Notes under the pieces: model-generated
Seen by the model: the letters and a program-made list of their open reading frames with translations, nothing else
Database searches by the model: none
Told to the model about the DNA's origin: nothing
NCBI GenBank assembly: GCA_030526405.1
Contig: JAUNCZ010000001.1
Span: 104,040 to 168,039 of the forward strand
Direction: 5' to 3'
Length of the DNA: 64,000 bases
Origin: Lachnospiraceae bacterium
GTDB lineage: Bacteria > Bacillota > Clostridia > Lachnospirales > Lachnospiraceae
Program-made: the position numbers and the translations under genes
Shown: positions 27,325 through 36,570 of the stretch, piece after piece
How positions within the stretch are numbered: the stretch's first letter is position 1
Layout of the letters: each line of letters starts with the position of its first letter

Positions 27325-28989
27325 TTGAACGTTAACGAAACAAATAAACTGCGGATCATTCCGCTGGGCGGTCTTGAACAGATCGGAATGAATATTACTG
27401 CCTTTGAGTATCAGGACAGTATTATCGTTGTGGATTGCGGACTGGCCTTCCCGGAAGAAGATATGCTTGGAATTGATCTGTGTATTCCTGATATTACTTA
27501 TCTCAGAGAGAATGAGGATAAGGTGAAGGGATTTGTGATCACTCATGGTCATGAGGATCATATCGGCGCATTGCCTTATATCCTGAAGGATCTGAATGTA
27601 CCGATCTATGCAACAAAGCTGACCATTGGTCTTATTGAAAACAAGCTGGCGGAGCATGGGCTTTTACGTTCCACCAGAAGAAAAACCATCAAATTCGGAC
27701 AGTCCATCAATCTGGGACAGTTCCGCATTGAATTTATCAAGACAAACCACAGTATCCAGGATGCTGCAGCTCTTGCCATCTATTCACCGGCGGGAATTGT
27801 TGTGCATACAGGAGATTTCAAAGTGGATTATACCCCTGTTGTAGGGGATGCCATTGATCTGCAGCGCTTTGCAGAGATTGGCAAAAAGGGTGTTCTTGCC
27901 CTTATGTGTGACAGTACAAACGCAGAAAGAAAAGGCTTTACCATGTCTGAGCGTACAGTGGGTAGAACCTTCGACCATATATTTGACGAACATAAAAACA
28001 GACGAATTATCATTGCAACCTTTGCCTCCAATGTGGACCGTGTGCAGCAGATCATCAATGCAGCGCATACCCATGGCAGAAAGGTGGTTCTGGAAGGACG
28101 AAGCATGGTGAATGTGATCACCACTGCTCAGAAGCTGGGCTATCTGGATATTCCGGAGAATACACTGATCGACATTGATCAGATGAAGAATTATCCGGAT
28201 GAGATGATGACTCTGGTTACCACCGGCAGTCAGGGTGAGTCCATGGCGGCTCTTTCCAGAATGGCTTCCAATATTCACAGAAAGGTATCCATTAAGCCGG
28301 GGGATGTGATCATTTTCAGCTCTAACCCGATTCCGGGCAATGAGAAGGCGGTGTCCAAGGTGATCAACGAGCTTTCTGCAAAGGGTGCCAATGTAATCTT
28401 TTCTGATGTGCATGTGTCAGGCCATGCCTGTCAGGAGGAGATCAAGCTGATCTATACTCTTGTTCATCCAAAATATGCCATCCCCGTGCACGGTGAGTAC
28501 CGCCATCTGAAGGCTCAGGCGGAGCTGGCAAAGGATCTGGGAATCCAGAAAGAGAATATCTTCATTCTTCGTTCCGGAGAGGTGCTGGAGCTGAATGAGG
28601 AGTCCGCTGCCATTAACGGAAAAGTTCAGGCAGGTGCCATTATGGTGGATGGTCTGGGCGTAGGCGATGTGGGTAATATTGTTCTTCGGGATCGTCAGCA
28701 TCTTTCTGAGGACGGCATTATCGTAGTAGTTCTGACACTGGACAGATACAGCAATCAGCTTCTGGCCGGTCCGGATATCGTATCACGTGGCTTTGTCTAT
28801 GTGCGGGAATCAGAGGATCTGATGGGAGAGGCGAGAGCACTTCTTCAGGAGACCATCGATGACTGCATCAGCTTCAAATCCTGTGACTGGAACAGAATCA
28901 AGAGTGCAGTAAAGGAGTCTCTGGGCAATTATGTCTGGAAAAAGACACAGAGACGTCCTATGATCCTGCCTATCATCATGGAGGCATAA
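27325..28989 (+). CDS. rnj: Ribonuclease J
   Basis: Metallo-beta-lactamase/beta-CASP RNase with 5' exo- and endonuclease activity in mRNA decay and rRNA processing. The metal motif HGHEDH is at residues 74-79 (VITHGHEDHIGALPYI), the next His is in FIKTNHSIQDAAAL, GDFKVDYTPV gives the bridging Asp, and the beta-CASP segment holds TTGSQGE and IHVSGHA-like motifs (VHVSGHACQEEIKL). The start is TTG 27325 with GGAGG 6 bp upstream; there is no ATG alternative. Length 554 is typical of RNase J. ylbF follows 7 bp after the stop. Confidence 0.95.
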   Translation: MNVNETNKLRIIPLGGLEQIGMNITAFEYQDSIIVVDCGLAFPEEDMLGIDLCIPDITYLRENEDKVKGFVITHGHEDHIGALPYILKDLNVPIYATKLTIGLIENKLAEHGLLRSTRRKTIKFGQSINLGQFRIEFIKTNHSIQDAAALAIYSPAGIVVHTGDFKVDYTPVVGDAIDLQRFAEIGKKGVLALMCDSTNAERKGFTMSERTVGRTFDHIFDEHKNRRIIIATFASNVDRVQQIINAAHTHGRKVVLEGRSMVNVITTAQKLGYLDIPENTLIDIDQMKNYPDEMMTLVTTGSQGESMAALSRMASNIHRKVSIKPGDVIIFSSNPIPGNEKAVSKVINELSAKGANVIFSDVHVSGHACQEEIKLIYTLVHPKYAIPVHGEYRHLKAQAELAKDLGIQKENIFILRSGEVLELNEESAAINGKVQAGAIMVDGLGVGDVGNIVLRDRQHLSEDGIIVVVLTLDRYSNQLLAGPDIVSRGFVYVRESEDLMGEARALLQETIDDCISFKSCDWNRIKSAVKESLGNYVWKKTQRRPMILPIIMEA

Positions 28990-28996
28990 GAAGAAA

Positions 28997-29326
28997 TTGC
29001 AGATTGGAGTACAGGAAGGATCAGAACTTCTCACAGAGATGATGAAGGAGGATCCTGACTACAGGAACTTTATCAGTATTGGCCTGCAGTTGGAGGAGAC
29101 TCCGGAACTGGCCCAGCGGATTCACAGCTTTCGGAAAAGAAATTTTGATCTTCAGAATTCTGCTGAGGATCCGGAAGCAGAACTGTGGGATATGAATCAG
29201 GAGTATCAGGAACTGATAAAAAATCCTCTGGTCAGTGCATATTTTGAGGCGGAAGCCGGTGTATGCAGAATGATGAGAGAGGTGCTGGATTATATTTGTT
29301 CTCAGGTATGTATACCGGAACTCTGA
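28997..29326 (+). CDS. YlbF-family helical regulator-like protein
   Basis: 109 residues, mostly helical, with the YlbF/YmcA pattern of a central KNPLVSAYFEAEAGVCRMMR-like segment following DMNQEYQELI. In Bacillus, YlbF works with YmcA and YaaT in RNA processing through RNase Y. Position immediately after RNase J fits an RNA-decay link, though that is inference. The start is TTG 28997 with only a weak AAGAAG site; a start further in is possible. Confidence 0.65.
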   Translation: MQIGVQEGSELLTEMMKEDPDYRNFISIGLQLEETPELAQRIHSFRKRNFDLQNSAEDPEAELWDMNQEYQELIKNPLVSAYFEAEAGVCRMMREVLDYICSQVCIPEL

Positions 29327-29357
29327 CTCACAGGAGATGAGCTGGAAAGGAGACTTT

Positions 29358-29771
29358 ATGACCGAAAAAAAGAACAATGACCTGGGATACAGGATTATTC
29401 TTGCCGGGTTTCAGAGTATTCTTCGTATTCTGCTTTATATTCTGGCTGCTGTCATATTGGTTCTTCTGGGAAAAAAAGCTTACACCATCGGTTATGAGGT
29501 GGTGAGCACTGCTCCTGTTTCAAAGGAGAACGGAGTAGATGTTACTGTGACGATCACAGACGATATGTCGGTGCTGGAGATCGGAGAACTGCTTGGTGAC
29601 TGGGGGCTCATCGATGAGCAGCCCATCAGCTTTGCCATGCAGGAATTTCTTTCCGAATATCACAATCAGATCCTTCCCGGTGTCTATGTGCTGAATACAG
29701 GCATGACGGTGGATGAGATGCTGCAGAGTATGGCAGCCACTGACGCGGAAGACGAGGAGAAACAACCATGA
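29358..29771 (+). CDS. Membrane-anchored MltG N-terminal-like domain without catalytic domain
   Basis: 137 residues: a short polar N-terminus, one transmembrane helix (~22-45, ILRILLYILAAVILVLLG), then an extracytoplasmic domain resembling the LysM-like part of the MltG/YceG endolytic transglycosylase (VTVTITDDMSVLEIGELLGD, LPGVYVLNTGMTVDEMLQSM). The long catalytic YceG domain with its Glu is absent; the protein stops at an acidic tail. No remnant of the catalytic domain follows, so this looks like a genuine short form rather than a fresh truncation. Its stop overlaps the next start (ATGA). Function unknown. Confidence 0.7.
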   Translation: MTEKKNNDLGYRIILAGFQSILRILLYILAAVILVLLGKKAYTIGYEVVSTAPVSKENGVDVTVTITDDMSVLEIGELLGDWGLIDEQPISFAMQEFLSEYHNQILPGVYVLNTGMTVDEMLQSMAATDAEDEEKQP

Positions 29772-30421
29772 TCGTCGATGAACGAATGACAACGTATATT
29801 AATTCTCTGGACAGGGGGCATACCCCCTTTCTGGAGAATCTGTATCAGGAAGCGAGGGACACCTGTGTTCCCATCATCCGAAGGGAGATGCAAAGCTTCC
29901 TGAAAGTTTTTTTAATGACAAATCGACCTGCAAGGATTCTTGAGGTGGGGGCCGCCATCGGCTTTTCTTCTATATTTATGGCAACCTACGGTCCTGCCGA
30001 TGTGAAGATCACCACCATCGAGAATTACGATAAAAGGATTCCCATTGCAAGGGAGAATATCAGAAAAGCAGGCTTTGAGGAACAGATCACACTGATTCAG
30101 GGAGATGCACAGGACGTGCTGAAGACCCTGGAGGGAAGCTATGATCTGATTTTTATGGATGCTGCCAAAGGACAGTATATCCATTTTCTGCCGGATATCC
30201 TCCGTCTGATGAGACCTGGCAGTATTCTGATCTCTGACAATGTGCTGCAGGATGGAGATCTTATCGAGTCCCATTATCTGATCGAGCGCAGAAACAGAAC
30301 GATTTACAAGAGAATGAGGGAGTATCTCTATGAGCTGAAGCATCATCCCCTGCTGGAGACATCCATTGTTCCTCTGGGAGATGGAATCACCATCAGCGTG
30401 AAGCTGGATGCTGCAGAATAA
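29768..30421 (+). CDS. trmR: SAM O-methyltransferase, probable tRNA ho5U34 methyltransferase TrmR
   Basis: 217 residues with a class I methyltransferase fold: ILEVGAAIGFSSIFMATYG (SAM site), IENYDKRIPIARENIRKAGF, GDAQDVLKTL, LIFMDAAKGQYIHFLP with the metal Asp, and SDNVLQDG. It matches the YrrM group of O-methyltransferase family 3. In Bacillus, YrrM (TrmR) methylates 5-hydroxyuridine at tRNA position 34, and its neighbours YrrN/YrrO supply the hydroxyl. Here a U32 protein follows 26 bp downstream, so the same pathway is likely. Start overlaps the previous stop. Confidence 0.85.
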   Translation: MIVDERMTTYINSLDRGHTPFLENLYQEARDTCVPIIRREMQSFLKVFLMTNRPARILEVGAAIGFSSIFMATYGPADVKITTIENYDKRIPIARENIRKAGFEEQITLIQGDAQDVLKTLEGSYDLIFMDAAKGQYIHFLPDILRLMRPGSILISDNVLQDGDLIESHYLIERRNRTIYKRMREYLYELKHHPLLETSIVPLGDGITISVKLDAAE

Positions 30422-30447
30422 GTAAACTACCCCAAGAGGAGCAAACT

Positions 30448-31683
30448 ATGGAAAAAATGAAATTACCCGAGCTGCTGGTTCCTGCCAGCTGTCTGGAAGT
30501 ATTAAAGGTAGCAGTAATCTTTGGTGCAGATGCTGTATATATCGGTGGAGAGGCCTTCGGACTTCGTGCCAAGGCAAAGAATTTTTCCAGAGATGATATG
30601 GCAGAGGGCATCCGATTTGCCCATGACCATGGTGTGAAGGTGTATGTAACAGCCAACATTCTGGCCCATAACAGCGATCTGGAGGGGGTAAGAGCCTATT
30701 TCCGTGAGCTGAGGGAGCTGAAGCCGGATGCACTGATTATTGCAGATCCGGGCATTTTCCAGATTGCAGGAGAGGAATGTCCTGAGATCGAACGACATAT
30801 CAGTACCCAGGCCAACAATACAAACTATGCCACCTGCAGATTCTGGCATCAGCTGGGAGCAACCCGCGTGGTTACAGCCCGTGAGCTGTCTCTGAAGGAG
30901 ATTCGTGAGCTGAGGGACAATATTCCGGAAGATCTGGAGCTGGAGACCTTTGTTCACGGCGCCATGTGTATCTCCTATTCCGGCCGCTGTCTTCTCTCTA
31001 ATTTCCTGGTGGGAAGAGATGCCAATCAGGGAGCCTGTACCCATCCCTGCCGCTGGAAATATTCTGTGGTGGAGGAGACACGTCCGGGAGAGTACTTCCC
31101 TGTGTATGAAAATGACAGAGGCACCTATATCTTTAACTCCAAGGATCTCTGCATGATCGAGCATATTCCTGATCTCATTGCGGCGGGTATCGACAGTCTG
31201 AAGATCGAGGGAAGAATGAAAACTGCCCTCTATGTGGCCACCGTGGCAAGAACCTACAGAAAAGCACTGGATGATTATGCCCGGGATCCGGAGCTGTACC
31301 AGAAGAATATGTCCTGGTATCAGGATCAGATTTCCAACTGTACCTATCGCCAGTTTACCACCGGTTTCTTCTATGGAAAACCTGGCTCAGAGGAGCAGAT
31401 TTATGACAGCAACACCTATATCCGCGAGTATACCTATCTGGGTGTTGTGGCAGGAAGAGATGAAAAGGGCCGTGCCGTGGTGGAGCAGAAGAACAAATTC
31501 TGCGTAGGTGATGAGATTGAGATCATGAAACCGGACGGAAGCAACCCTGTTGTGAAGGTTCTTGGAATCTATGATTCTGAAGGAAATCCTCAGGAGAGTG
31601 CTCCCCATTCCCGTCAGGAGCTTCATATTGAACTGGATGGAGAAGCGGAGTTCTACGACATCCTCCGTGTAAAGGCAGAATAA
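30448..31683 (+). CDS. Peptidase U32 family protein, probable tRNA hydroxylation protein TrhP
   Basis: 411 residues with the U32 signature: an N-terminal barrel (ELLVPASCLEVLKVAVIFGA), then ETFVHGAMCISYSGRCLLSN and NQGACTHPCRW, whose cysteines probably bind an Fe-S cluster, and a C-terminal beta domain (~325-411). U32 proteins next to TrmR in Bacillus make 5-hydroxyuridine in tRNA using prephenate; I infer the same here. A single U32 gene is present rather than the YrrN/YrrO pair. A terminator follows. Confidence 0.87.
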   Translation: MEKMKLPELLVPASCLEVLKVAVIFGADAVYIGGEAFGLRAKAKNFSRDDMAEGIRFAHDHGVKVYVTANILAHNSDLEGVRAYFRELRELKPDALIIADPGIFQIAGEECPEIERHISTQANNTNYATCRFWHQLGATRVVTARELSLKEIRELRDNIPEDLELETFVHGAMCISYSGRCLLSNFLVGRDANQGACTHPCRWKYSVVEETRPGEYFPVYENDRGTYIFNSKDLCMIEHIPDLIAAGIDSLKIEGRMKTALYVATVARTYRKALDDYARDPELYQKNMSWYQDQISNCTYRQFTTGFFYGKPGSEEQIYDSNTYIREYTYLGVVAGRDEKGRAVVEQKNKFCVGDEIEIMKPDGSNPVVKVLGIYDSEGNPQESAPHSRQELHIELDGEAEFYDILRVKAE

Positions 31684-31767
31684 CAGAAGGGCACACCTGA
31701 AAGGCTGCTGTCTATTGAAAAGAAAGTAAATATATGTAATAATCAGTGTAGCTGATTAGAATTGACT

Positions 31768-31796
31768 CCCGTCTGCTTCGGCAGGCGGGTTTTTTC
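31768..31796 (+). terminator. Intrinsic terminator after the U32 gene
   Basis: CCCGTCTGC, TTCG tetraloop, GCAGGCGGG, then six T residues. A second small hairpin (AATCAG/CTGATT) lies just upstream at 31741-31757. Confidence 0.92.
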
Positions 31797-31837
31797 TTCT
31801 GATGCATGGCTCCGGGAAGAGAGGGGAAGGAGAATGC

Positions 31838-33361
31838 ATGTTTTGCAGATGTTTGTCAGCAGCAAATTATGGAGTGGAAACGGTACCGGTGTATGTGGAG
31901 GCGGATGTCAGTGACGGATTCCCCTGTTTTACCATTGTGGGCTATGCCGGCACACAGGTAAAGGAGGCCCAGGAGCGGGTGAGAACAGCCCTCAGAAATA
32001 TAGGGATCCGTCTGCCTCCAAAGCGGATCACCATCAATCTGTTTCCAGGGAATCTCAGAAAAGAGGGGACAAGATTCGATCTTCCCATTGCAGTGGCAAT
32101 TCTGATGGCAATGGAGAAGATACCAGTTCAGGGGCTGGAGGATTTTCTGTTTTTAGGAGAGCTTCATCTGGACGGAACAGTGGGAATGGTTCCCGGTGTT
32201 CTCCCCAGTCTGATTCTGGCAAAGGAGTCCGGTTGCAGTGGCTGTGTGATCCCTGCCGGGAACCTGAAGGAGGGAAGGATCATCCGGGATCTTCAGGTGA
32301 TAGGTGTTTCCACCCTCTCTGATTTTCTGGCCTTTGCCAGGGAACGGGTGATTCCTCCGGAACAGGAAACTGCCGGGAAAGGAGAAAAGCAGGGAGAGAC
32401 GGTCCCGGATTTTTCTGAGATACGGGGACAGGAGGCGCTGAAAAGAGTTTCTGTCATCGCTGCAGCGGGTTTTCACAATCTGATTCTGTCAGGCCCTCCT
32501 GGTTCCGGGAAATCCATGGCAGCGAAAAGGATTCCCACCATTCTTCCGCCCCTGACGGAGGAGGAAAGTATGGAGTTGTCCGGAATCTACAGCATAGCCG
32601 GATTATTGCCGGAGAACAGTGGACTTTTGACCCAAAGACCCTTCCAGGCTCCCCATCATACCATTTCCCCCTCTGCTCTCTGCGGAGGAGGCAGAATTCC
32701 CCATCCGGGAGAGATTACCCTGGCCCACAGGGGAGTGCTCTTTCTGGATGAATTTCCGGAGCTGAAGCCAGCTACCCTGGAGATGCTGCGGCAGCCTCTG
32801 GAGGAGCGGCAGATCACCATTGCAAGGCTGGAATCCACCTGCACATTTCCAGCAGAATTTCTCCTGGTGGCAGCTATGAATCCCTGTCCCTGCGGCTATC
32901 ATCCGGATAAAAACCGATGCACCTGCACCATGCATGATCTGCGGAAATACAGACAGAAGCTGTCCGGACCCATTCTGGACAGGATTGATCTCCGATGTGA
33001 TGTGCAGGAGGTGGAATACCAGGATCTGAAGACGGGGAGTGGTGGACAGATCTCCTCCGCAGATATGCAGCAGCAGGTGATCCATGCTGCCGGGATTCAG
33101 AGAGAGCGCTACAAAAAGGAGGGGTGGCTGTTTAACAGTGAACTGCGTCCTGAGGCTATGGAGCGTTATTGTCCTCTGACAGAGGAGGCGGAACGGCTGC
33201 TTTCCAGAGCATTTACCACCCTGGGATTAAGTGCCAGAGGGTACCACAGGATTCTGAAGCTGGCAAGAACCATTGCGGATCTTGATCAGGAGGAAATCAT
33301 AGGAACCGTACATATCAGCGAGGCCATCAGTTACAGGAGCAGAGGTCAGAATGGAAAATAG
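31838..33361 (+). CDS. comM: ComM/YifB family AAA+ ATPase (Mg-chelatase-like)
   Basis: 507 residues. The N-terminal ChlI-like domain (YVEADVSDGFPCFTIVGY) is followed by an AAA+ module with Walker A GPPGSGKSMAAKR and Walker B GVLFLDEFPEL, a zinc-type loop with NPCPCGYH and CTCT, and a C-terminal Mg-chelatase helical domain (LSARGYHRILKLARTIADL). ComM is a helicase that aids branch migration during natural transformation in Gram-negatives. ATG 31838 follows AAGGAG. It overlaps dprA by 11 bp, pairing two genes that act on incoming DNA. Confidence 0.92.
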   Translation: MFCRCLSAANYGVETVPVYVEADVSDGFPCFTIVGYAGTQVKEAQERVRTALRNIGIRLPPKRITINLFPGNLRKEGTRFDLPIAVAILMAMEKIPVQGLEDFLFLGELHLDGTVGMVPGVLPSLILAKESGCSGCVIPAGNLKEGRIIRDLQVIGVSTLSDFLAFARERVIPPEQETAGKGEKQGETVPDFSEIRGQEALKRVSVIAAAGFHNLILSGPPGSGKSMAAKRIPTILPPLTEEESMELSGIYSIAGLLPENSGLLTQRPFQAPHHTISPSALCGGGRIPHPGEITLAHRGVLFLDEFPELKPATLEMLRQPLEERQITIARLESTCTFPAEFLLVAAMNPCPCGYHPDKNRCTCTMHDLRKYRQKLSGPILDRIDLRCDVQEVEYQDLKTGSGGQISSADMQQQVIHAAGIQRERYKKEGWLFNSELRPEAMERYCPLTEEAERLLSRAFTTLGLSARGYHRILKLARTIADLDQEEIIGTVHISEAISYRSRGQNGK

Positions 33362-34280
33362 GGGAAGAAGTGCCGGAGAGCAGCTCCGGTATATCAGAAA
33401 ACAGGATCCGGAATATCCGGAGAAATTATCCTTTTACGACAGAATGCCTGCCGGTCTGTATGTGAAGGGAAATCTTCCCGATCCGGAGAAAAAGACAGTA
33501 GCCATGGTGGGAGCCAGAAACTGCAGCAGCTACGGAAGAACTCAGGCTCTGCAGTTTGCAGAGCAGCTGGCAAGAGAGGGAGTTCAGATTATCAGTGGTC
33601 TGGCCTACGGAATTGATGCCTATTCCCATCAGGGAGCCCTTAAGGGCGGAGGAAAAACCTTTGCTGTGCTGGGATGCGGAGCAGATATCTGTTACCCCAA
33701 AGAGAACTATTTGATATATGAAGAAATTCTGAAAACAGGCGGAGGGATTCTCTCTGAGTATGAGCCGGGAACACCTCCTCTGGGTTGGCATTTTCCCATC
33801 AGAAACCGGGTGATCAGTGCTCTGGCAGATCTTGTGCTGGTGGTGGAGGCAAGGAAAAAAAGTGGTTCTCTTATCACTGTGGAGTATGCTCTGGAGCAGG
33901 GTAAAAGTATTTTTGCTGTTCCAGGCAGAGTGGGGGATTCCTGTAGTCAGGGCTGCAATTCCCTTATTGCCCAGGGGGCAGGGATCGCCTGGAATCCGGA
34001 GGTGGTGCTGGAGGAGCTGTTCGGCAGCTGGAAAGAGAGATCCGGGGAAGCGAAGCAGAGTGGGGAGTCATTCCTGTTGAGGTTTTCGGAGGAGGAGAGA
34101 GCTGTGCTGAGAGTACTGCAGACCACAGAGCTGTCCCTTGAAAGAATCAGTGCGGAGAGCCATCTGGAACTGCGCACAGCAGCTACGGTGCTTACCATGC
34201 TTTCCCTGGAGGGAGTGGTGTATTGTCCCTCACCGGGATACTATTGCAGGTCGGAAGACTGGCCTTCTGAGGAACTATAA
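33351..34280 (+). CDS. dprA: DNA processing protein DprA
   Basis: 309 residues; loads RecA on incoming single-stranded DNA. The Rossmann-like core shows VAMVGARNCSSYGR, IISGLAYGIDAYSHQGAL, AVLGCGADICYPKEN, FPIRNRVISALAD and EARKKSGSLITVEYALEQG; a C-terminal winged helix (~240-300) follows. It overlaps comM by 11 bp and precedes topA, the common comM-dprA-topA-codY order in Clostridia. DprA is widespread in bacteria not known to be competent, so it does not prove transformation. Confidence 0.95.
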   Translation: MENRGRSAGEQLRYIRKQDPEYPEKLSFYDRMPAGLYVKGNLPDPEKKTVAMVGARNCSSYGRTQALQFAEQLAREGVQIISGLAYGIDAYSHQGALKGGGKTFAVLGCGADICYPKENYLIYEEILKTGGGILSEYEPGTPPLGWHFPIRNRVISALADLVLVVEARKKSGSLITVEYALEQGKSIFAVPGRVGDSCSQGCNSLIAQGAGIAWNPEVVLEELFGSWKERSGEAKQSGESFLLRFSEEERAVLRVLQTTELSLERISAESHLELRTAATVLTMLSLEGVVYCPSPGYYCRSEDWPSEEL

Positions 34281-34387
34281 AATTTTTGTGAAAACGATTG
34301 CTATGATAAAAATGGTCTTGCATTTCGAAAAAAGATAGGTTATATTGAGATTCGGCTAGTTTACGACGCTAAAGTATCAATTGTTTG

Positions 34388-34393
34388 TATAAT
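34388..34393 (+). promoter_or_regulatory. Possible topA -10 element
   Basis: A perfect TATAAT preceded by TTTG in the 149-bp dprA-topA gap. No convincing -35 lies 16-18 bp upstream, so this is tentative. Confidence 0.4.
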
Positions 34394-34429
34394 ATGCCGA
34401 AAACAGTATTAACAGGAGAAAAAAGCAGA

Positions 34430-36517
34430 ATGGCTAAAAATCTTGTAATCGTTGAGTCGCCTGCAAAGGTAAAGACAATTCAAAAATTCCTTGGTGCAAA
34501 TTATGAGGTTACTGCATCAAACGGTCATGTGCGAGATCTGCCGAAAAGCCGTCTCGGAATTGATGTGGAGAATGATTACGAACCAAAATATATTACAATT
34601 CGTGGAAAGGGAGATCTGCTGGCAGATTTAAGAAAGTCAGCCAACAAGGCAGAGAAAGTGTATCTTGCAACTGACCCGGACCGTGAGGGAGAGGCAATTT
34701 CCTGGCATCTGGCACAGGCTTTGAAGCTGGATGACAAGAAGATGCGACGTATCACCTTCAATGAGATTACAAAAACTGCTGTGAAGGCTTCGCTGAAGGA
34801 GGCCAGAGGCATTGATCAGAATCTTGTTGATGAGCAGCAGGCAAGACGTATCCTGGACCGTATGGTAGGTTACGAGATCAGTCCCCTTCTCTGGAAAAAG
34901 ATTAAAAGAGGTTTAAGTGCCGGCCGTGTACAGTCTGTGGCTCTGCGAATCATTGCAGACCGGGAGGCGGAGATTGATGCATTTATTCCTTCTGAATACT
35001 GGAGCCTGGATGCTGCACTGCAGCTGGCAGGGGAGAAAAAACCTCTGATTGCTCACTTCTACGGAAAAGAGAAGGAGAAGATTTCCCTGGAGAATCAGGA
35101 GCAGGTGCAGGAGATCATGAATGCCCTGGAGCAGGAGAACTTTGTGGTACAGGAGATCAAACGTGGTACCAGAAGCAAAAAAGCACCGCTTCCCTTTACC
35201 ACCAGTACCCTTCAGCAGGAGGCTGCAAAGGCGCTGAATTTTTCTACTCAGAAAACCATGCGTATTGCCCAGCAGCTGTATGAGGGAATTGATCTGAAGA
35301 AAGAGGGCACAGTGGGTCTGATCTCTTACCTTCGTACCGATTCTACCCGTGTTTCCGAGGAGGCAGACCGTTCTGCACGGGATTATATTGCCCAGCAGTT
35401 CGGAGAGGAATTCGTTTCCTCTAACAATGCAGGAAATCAGAATAAAAATGCACAGGATGCCCATGAGGCGATCCGTCCTACAGATGTGAAGAGAACACCG
35501 GTCTATGTGAAAGAATTCCTTTCCAGAGATCAGTTCCGTCTTTACCAGCTGATCTGGAAGAGATTCCTTGCCAGCAGGATGGAGAACGCCAGTTATGAGA
35601 CTCTGTCTGTTAAATTGAAGGCAGGAGAGTTTCTTTTTACAGCATCCTCTTCAAAACTTGTTTTTGAAGGCTTTATGAATGTATACACACAGACAGAGGA
35701 TGAGGAGAAAAAGGAAGCATCCGCTTCCATCAGAAAGCTGGAGGAGGGGGATACACCATCTCTTACAGAGTTTCTTCCGGAGCAGCATTTTACACAGCCG
35801 CCTTCCCATTACACAGAGGCTTCTCTGGTAAAGGCTCTTGAAGAACTGGGAATCGGACGACCAAGTACCTATGCGCCCACCATCTCCACACTTCTGAATC
35901 GTCGTTATATTCTGAAGGAAAATAAAAATCTTCATATTACAGAGCTTGGTGAAGTGGTGAATATGGTTATGATGAAAGCCTTCCCAAGCATTGTAGATGT
36001 AAACTTTACTGCAAATATGGAAGGTCTTCTGGATTGCATTGGCGCAGGAAGTGTCAAGTGGAAGACAGTTGTAAGCAACTTCTGGCCGGATCTGGCTGAA
36101 GCGGTTGCCAACGCTGACAGAGAACTGGAGCAGATTACCATCGAGGATGAGGTGACAGATGTAATCTGTGAGAGCTGTGGCCGCAACATGGTGATCAAAT
36201 ATGGTCCCCATGGAAAATTCCTGGCATGTCCCGGTTTTCCGGATTGCCGTAATACCAGATCCTATATGGAGAAGGCCGGTGTTGCCTGTCCGAAGTGCGG
36301 AGGAGAGATCCTGATTCGTAAATCGAAAAAGGGTCGTCGCTATTTTGGCTGTGAGAATACTCCGGAGTGTGATTTTATGTCATGGCAGAAGCCATCCGCC
36401 AGGAAATGTCCTCAGTGCGGATCCTATATGCTGGAGAAGGGACGTAAGGCAGCCTGTGCCGATCCTGCCTGTGGCTATGTGGAATCTCTGGAAGCTTCCG
36501 AAAAAACAGAGGCATAA
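34430..36517 (+). CDS. topA: DNA topoisomerase I
   Basis: Type IA enzyme relaxing negative supercoils. The Toprim domain opens the protein (NLVIVESPAKVKTIQKFLG, ATDPDREGEAISWHL), the active-site Tyr is in GLISYLRTDSTRVS, and three C-terminal zinc ribbons follow (CESCG...CPGFPDC, CPKCG...CENTPEC, CPQCG...CADPAC). ATG 34430 has AGGAG upstream; an in-frame TTG at 34385 lies inside the -10 region and is rejected. Length 695 is normal. A terminator follows, partly overlapping an inserted element. Confidence 0.97.
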   Translation: MAKNLVIVESPAKVKTIQKFLGANYEVTASNGHVRDLPKSRLGIDVENDYEPKYITIRGKGDLLADLRKSANKAEKVYLATDPDREGEAISWHLAQALKLDDKKMRRITFNEITKTAVKASLKEARGIDQNLVDEQQARRILDRMVGYEISPLLWKKIKRGLSAGRVQSVALRIIADREAEIDAFIPSEYWSLDAALQLAGEKKPLIAHFYGKEKEKISLENQEQVQEIMNALEQENFVVQEIKRGTRSKKAPLPFTTSTLQQEAAKALNFSTQKTMRIAQQLYEGIDLKKEGTVGLISYLRTDSTRVSEEADRSARDYIAQQFGEEFVSSNNAGNQNKNAQDAHEAIRPTDVKRTPVYVKEFLSRDQFRLYQLIWKRFLASRMENASYETLSVKLKAGEFLFTASSSKLVFEGFMNVYTQTEDEEKKEASASIRKLEEGDTPSLTEFLPEQHFTQPPSHYTEASLVKALEELGIGRPSTYAPTISTLLNRRYILKENKNLHITELGEVVNMVMMKAFPSIVDVNFTANMEGLLDCIGAGSVKWKTVVSNFWPDLAEAVANADRELEQITIEDEVTDVICESCGRNMVIKYGPHGKFLACPGFPDCRNTRSYMEKAGVACPKCGGEILIRKSKKGRRYFGCENTPECDFMSWQKPSARKCPQCGSYMLEKGRKAACADPACGYVESLEASEKTEA

Positions 36518-36531
36518 TAAATGTGTACATG

Positions 36532-36570
36532 AAAAGCAGTTGTTTTTACCAGAACAGCTGCTTTTTATTT
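36532..36570 (+). terminator. Intrinsic terminator of topA
   Basis: AAAAGCAGTTGTT and AACAGCTGCTTTT form a stem with one G-T pair, followed by TTTTTATTT. The T-tract is also the left arm of the hairpin interrupted by the MITE-like insert. Confidence 0.85.

Noticed and set aside
34385..34429. N-terminal extension of TopA
   Set aside because: The extension starts within the TATAAT element and precedes the real ribosome-binding site.
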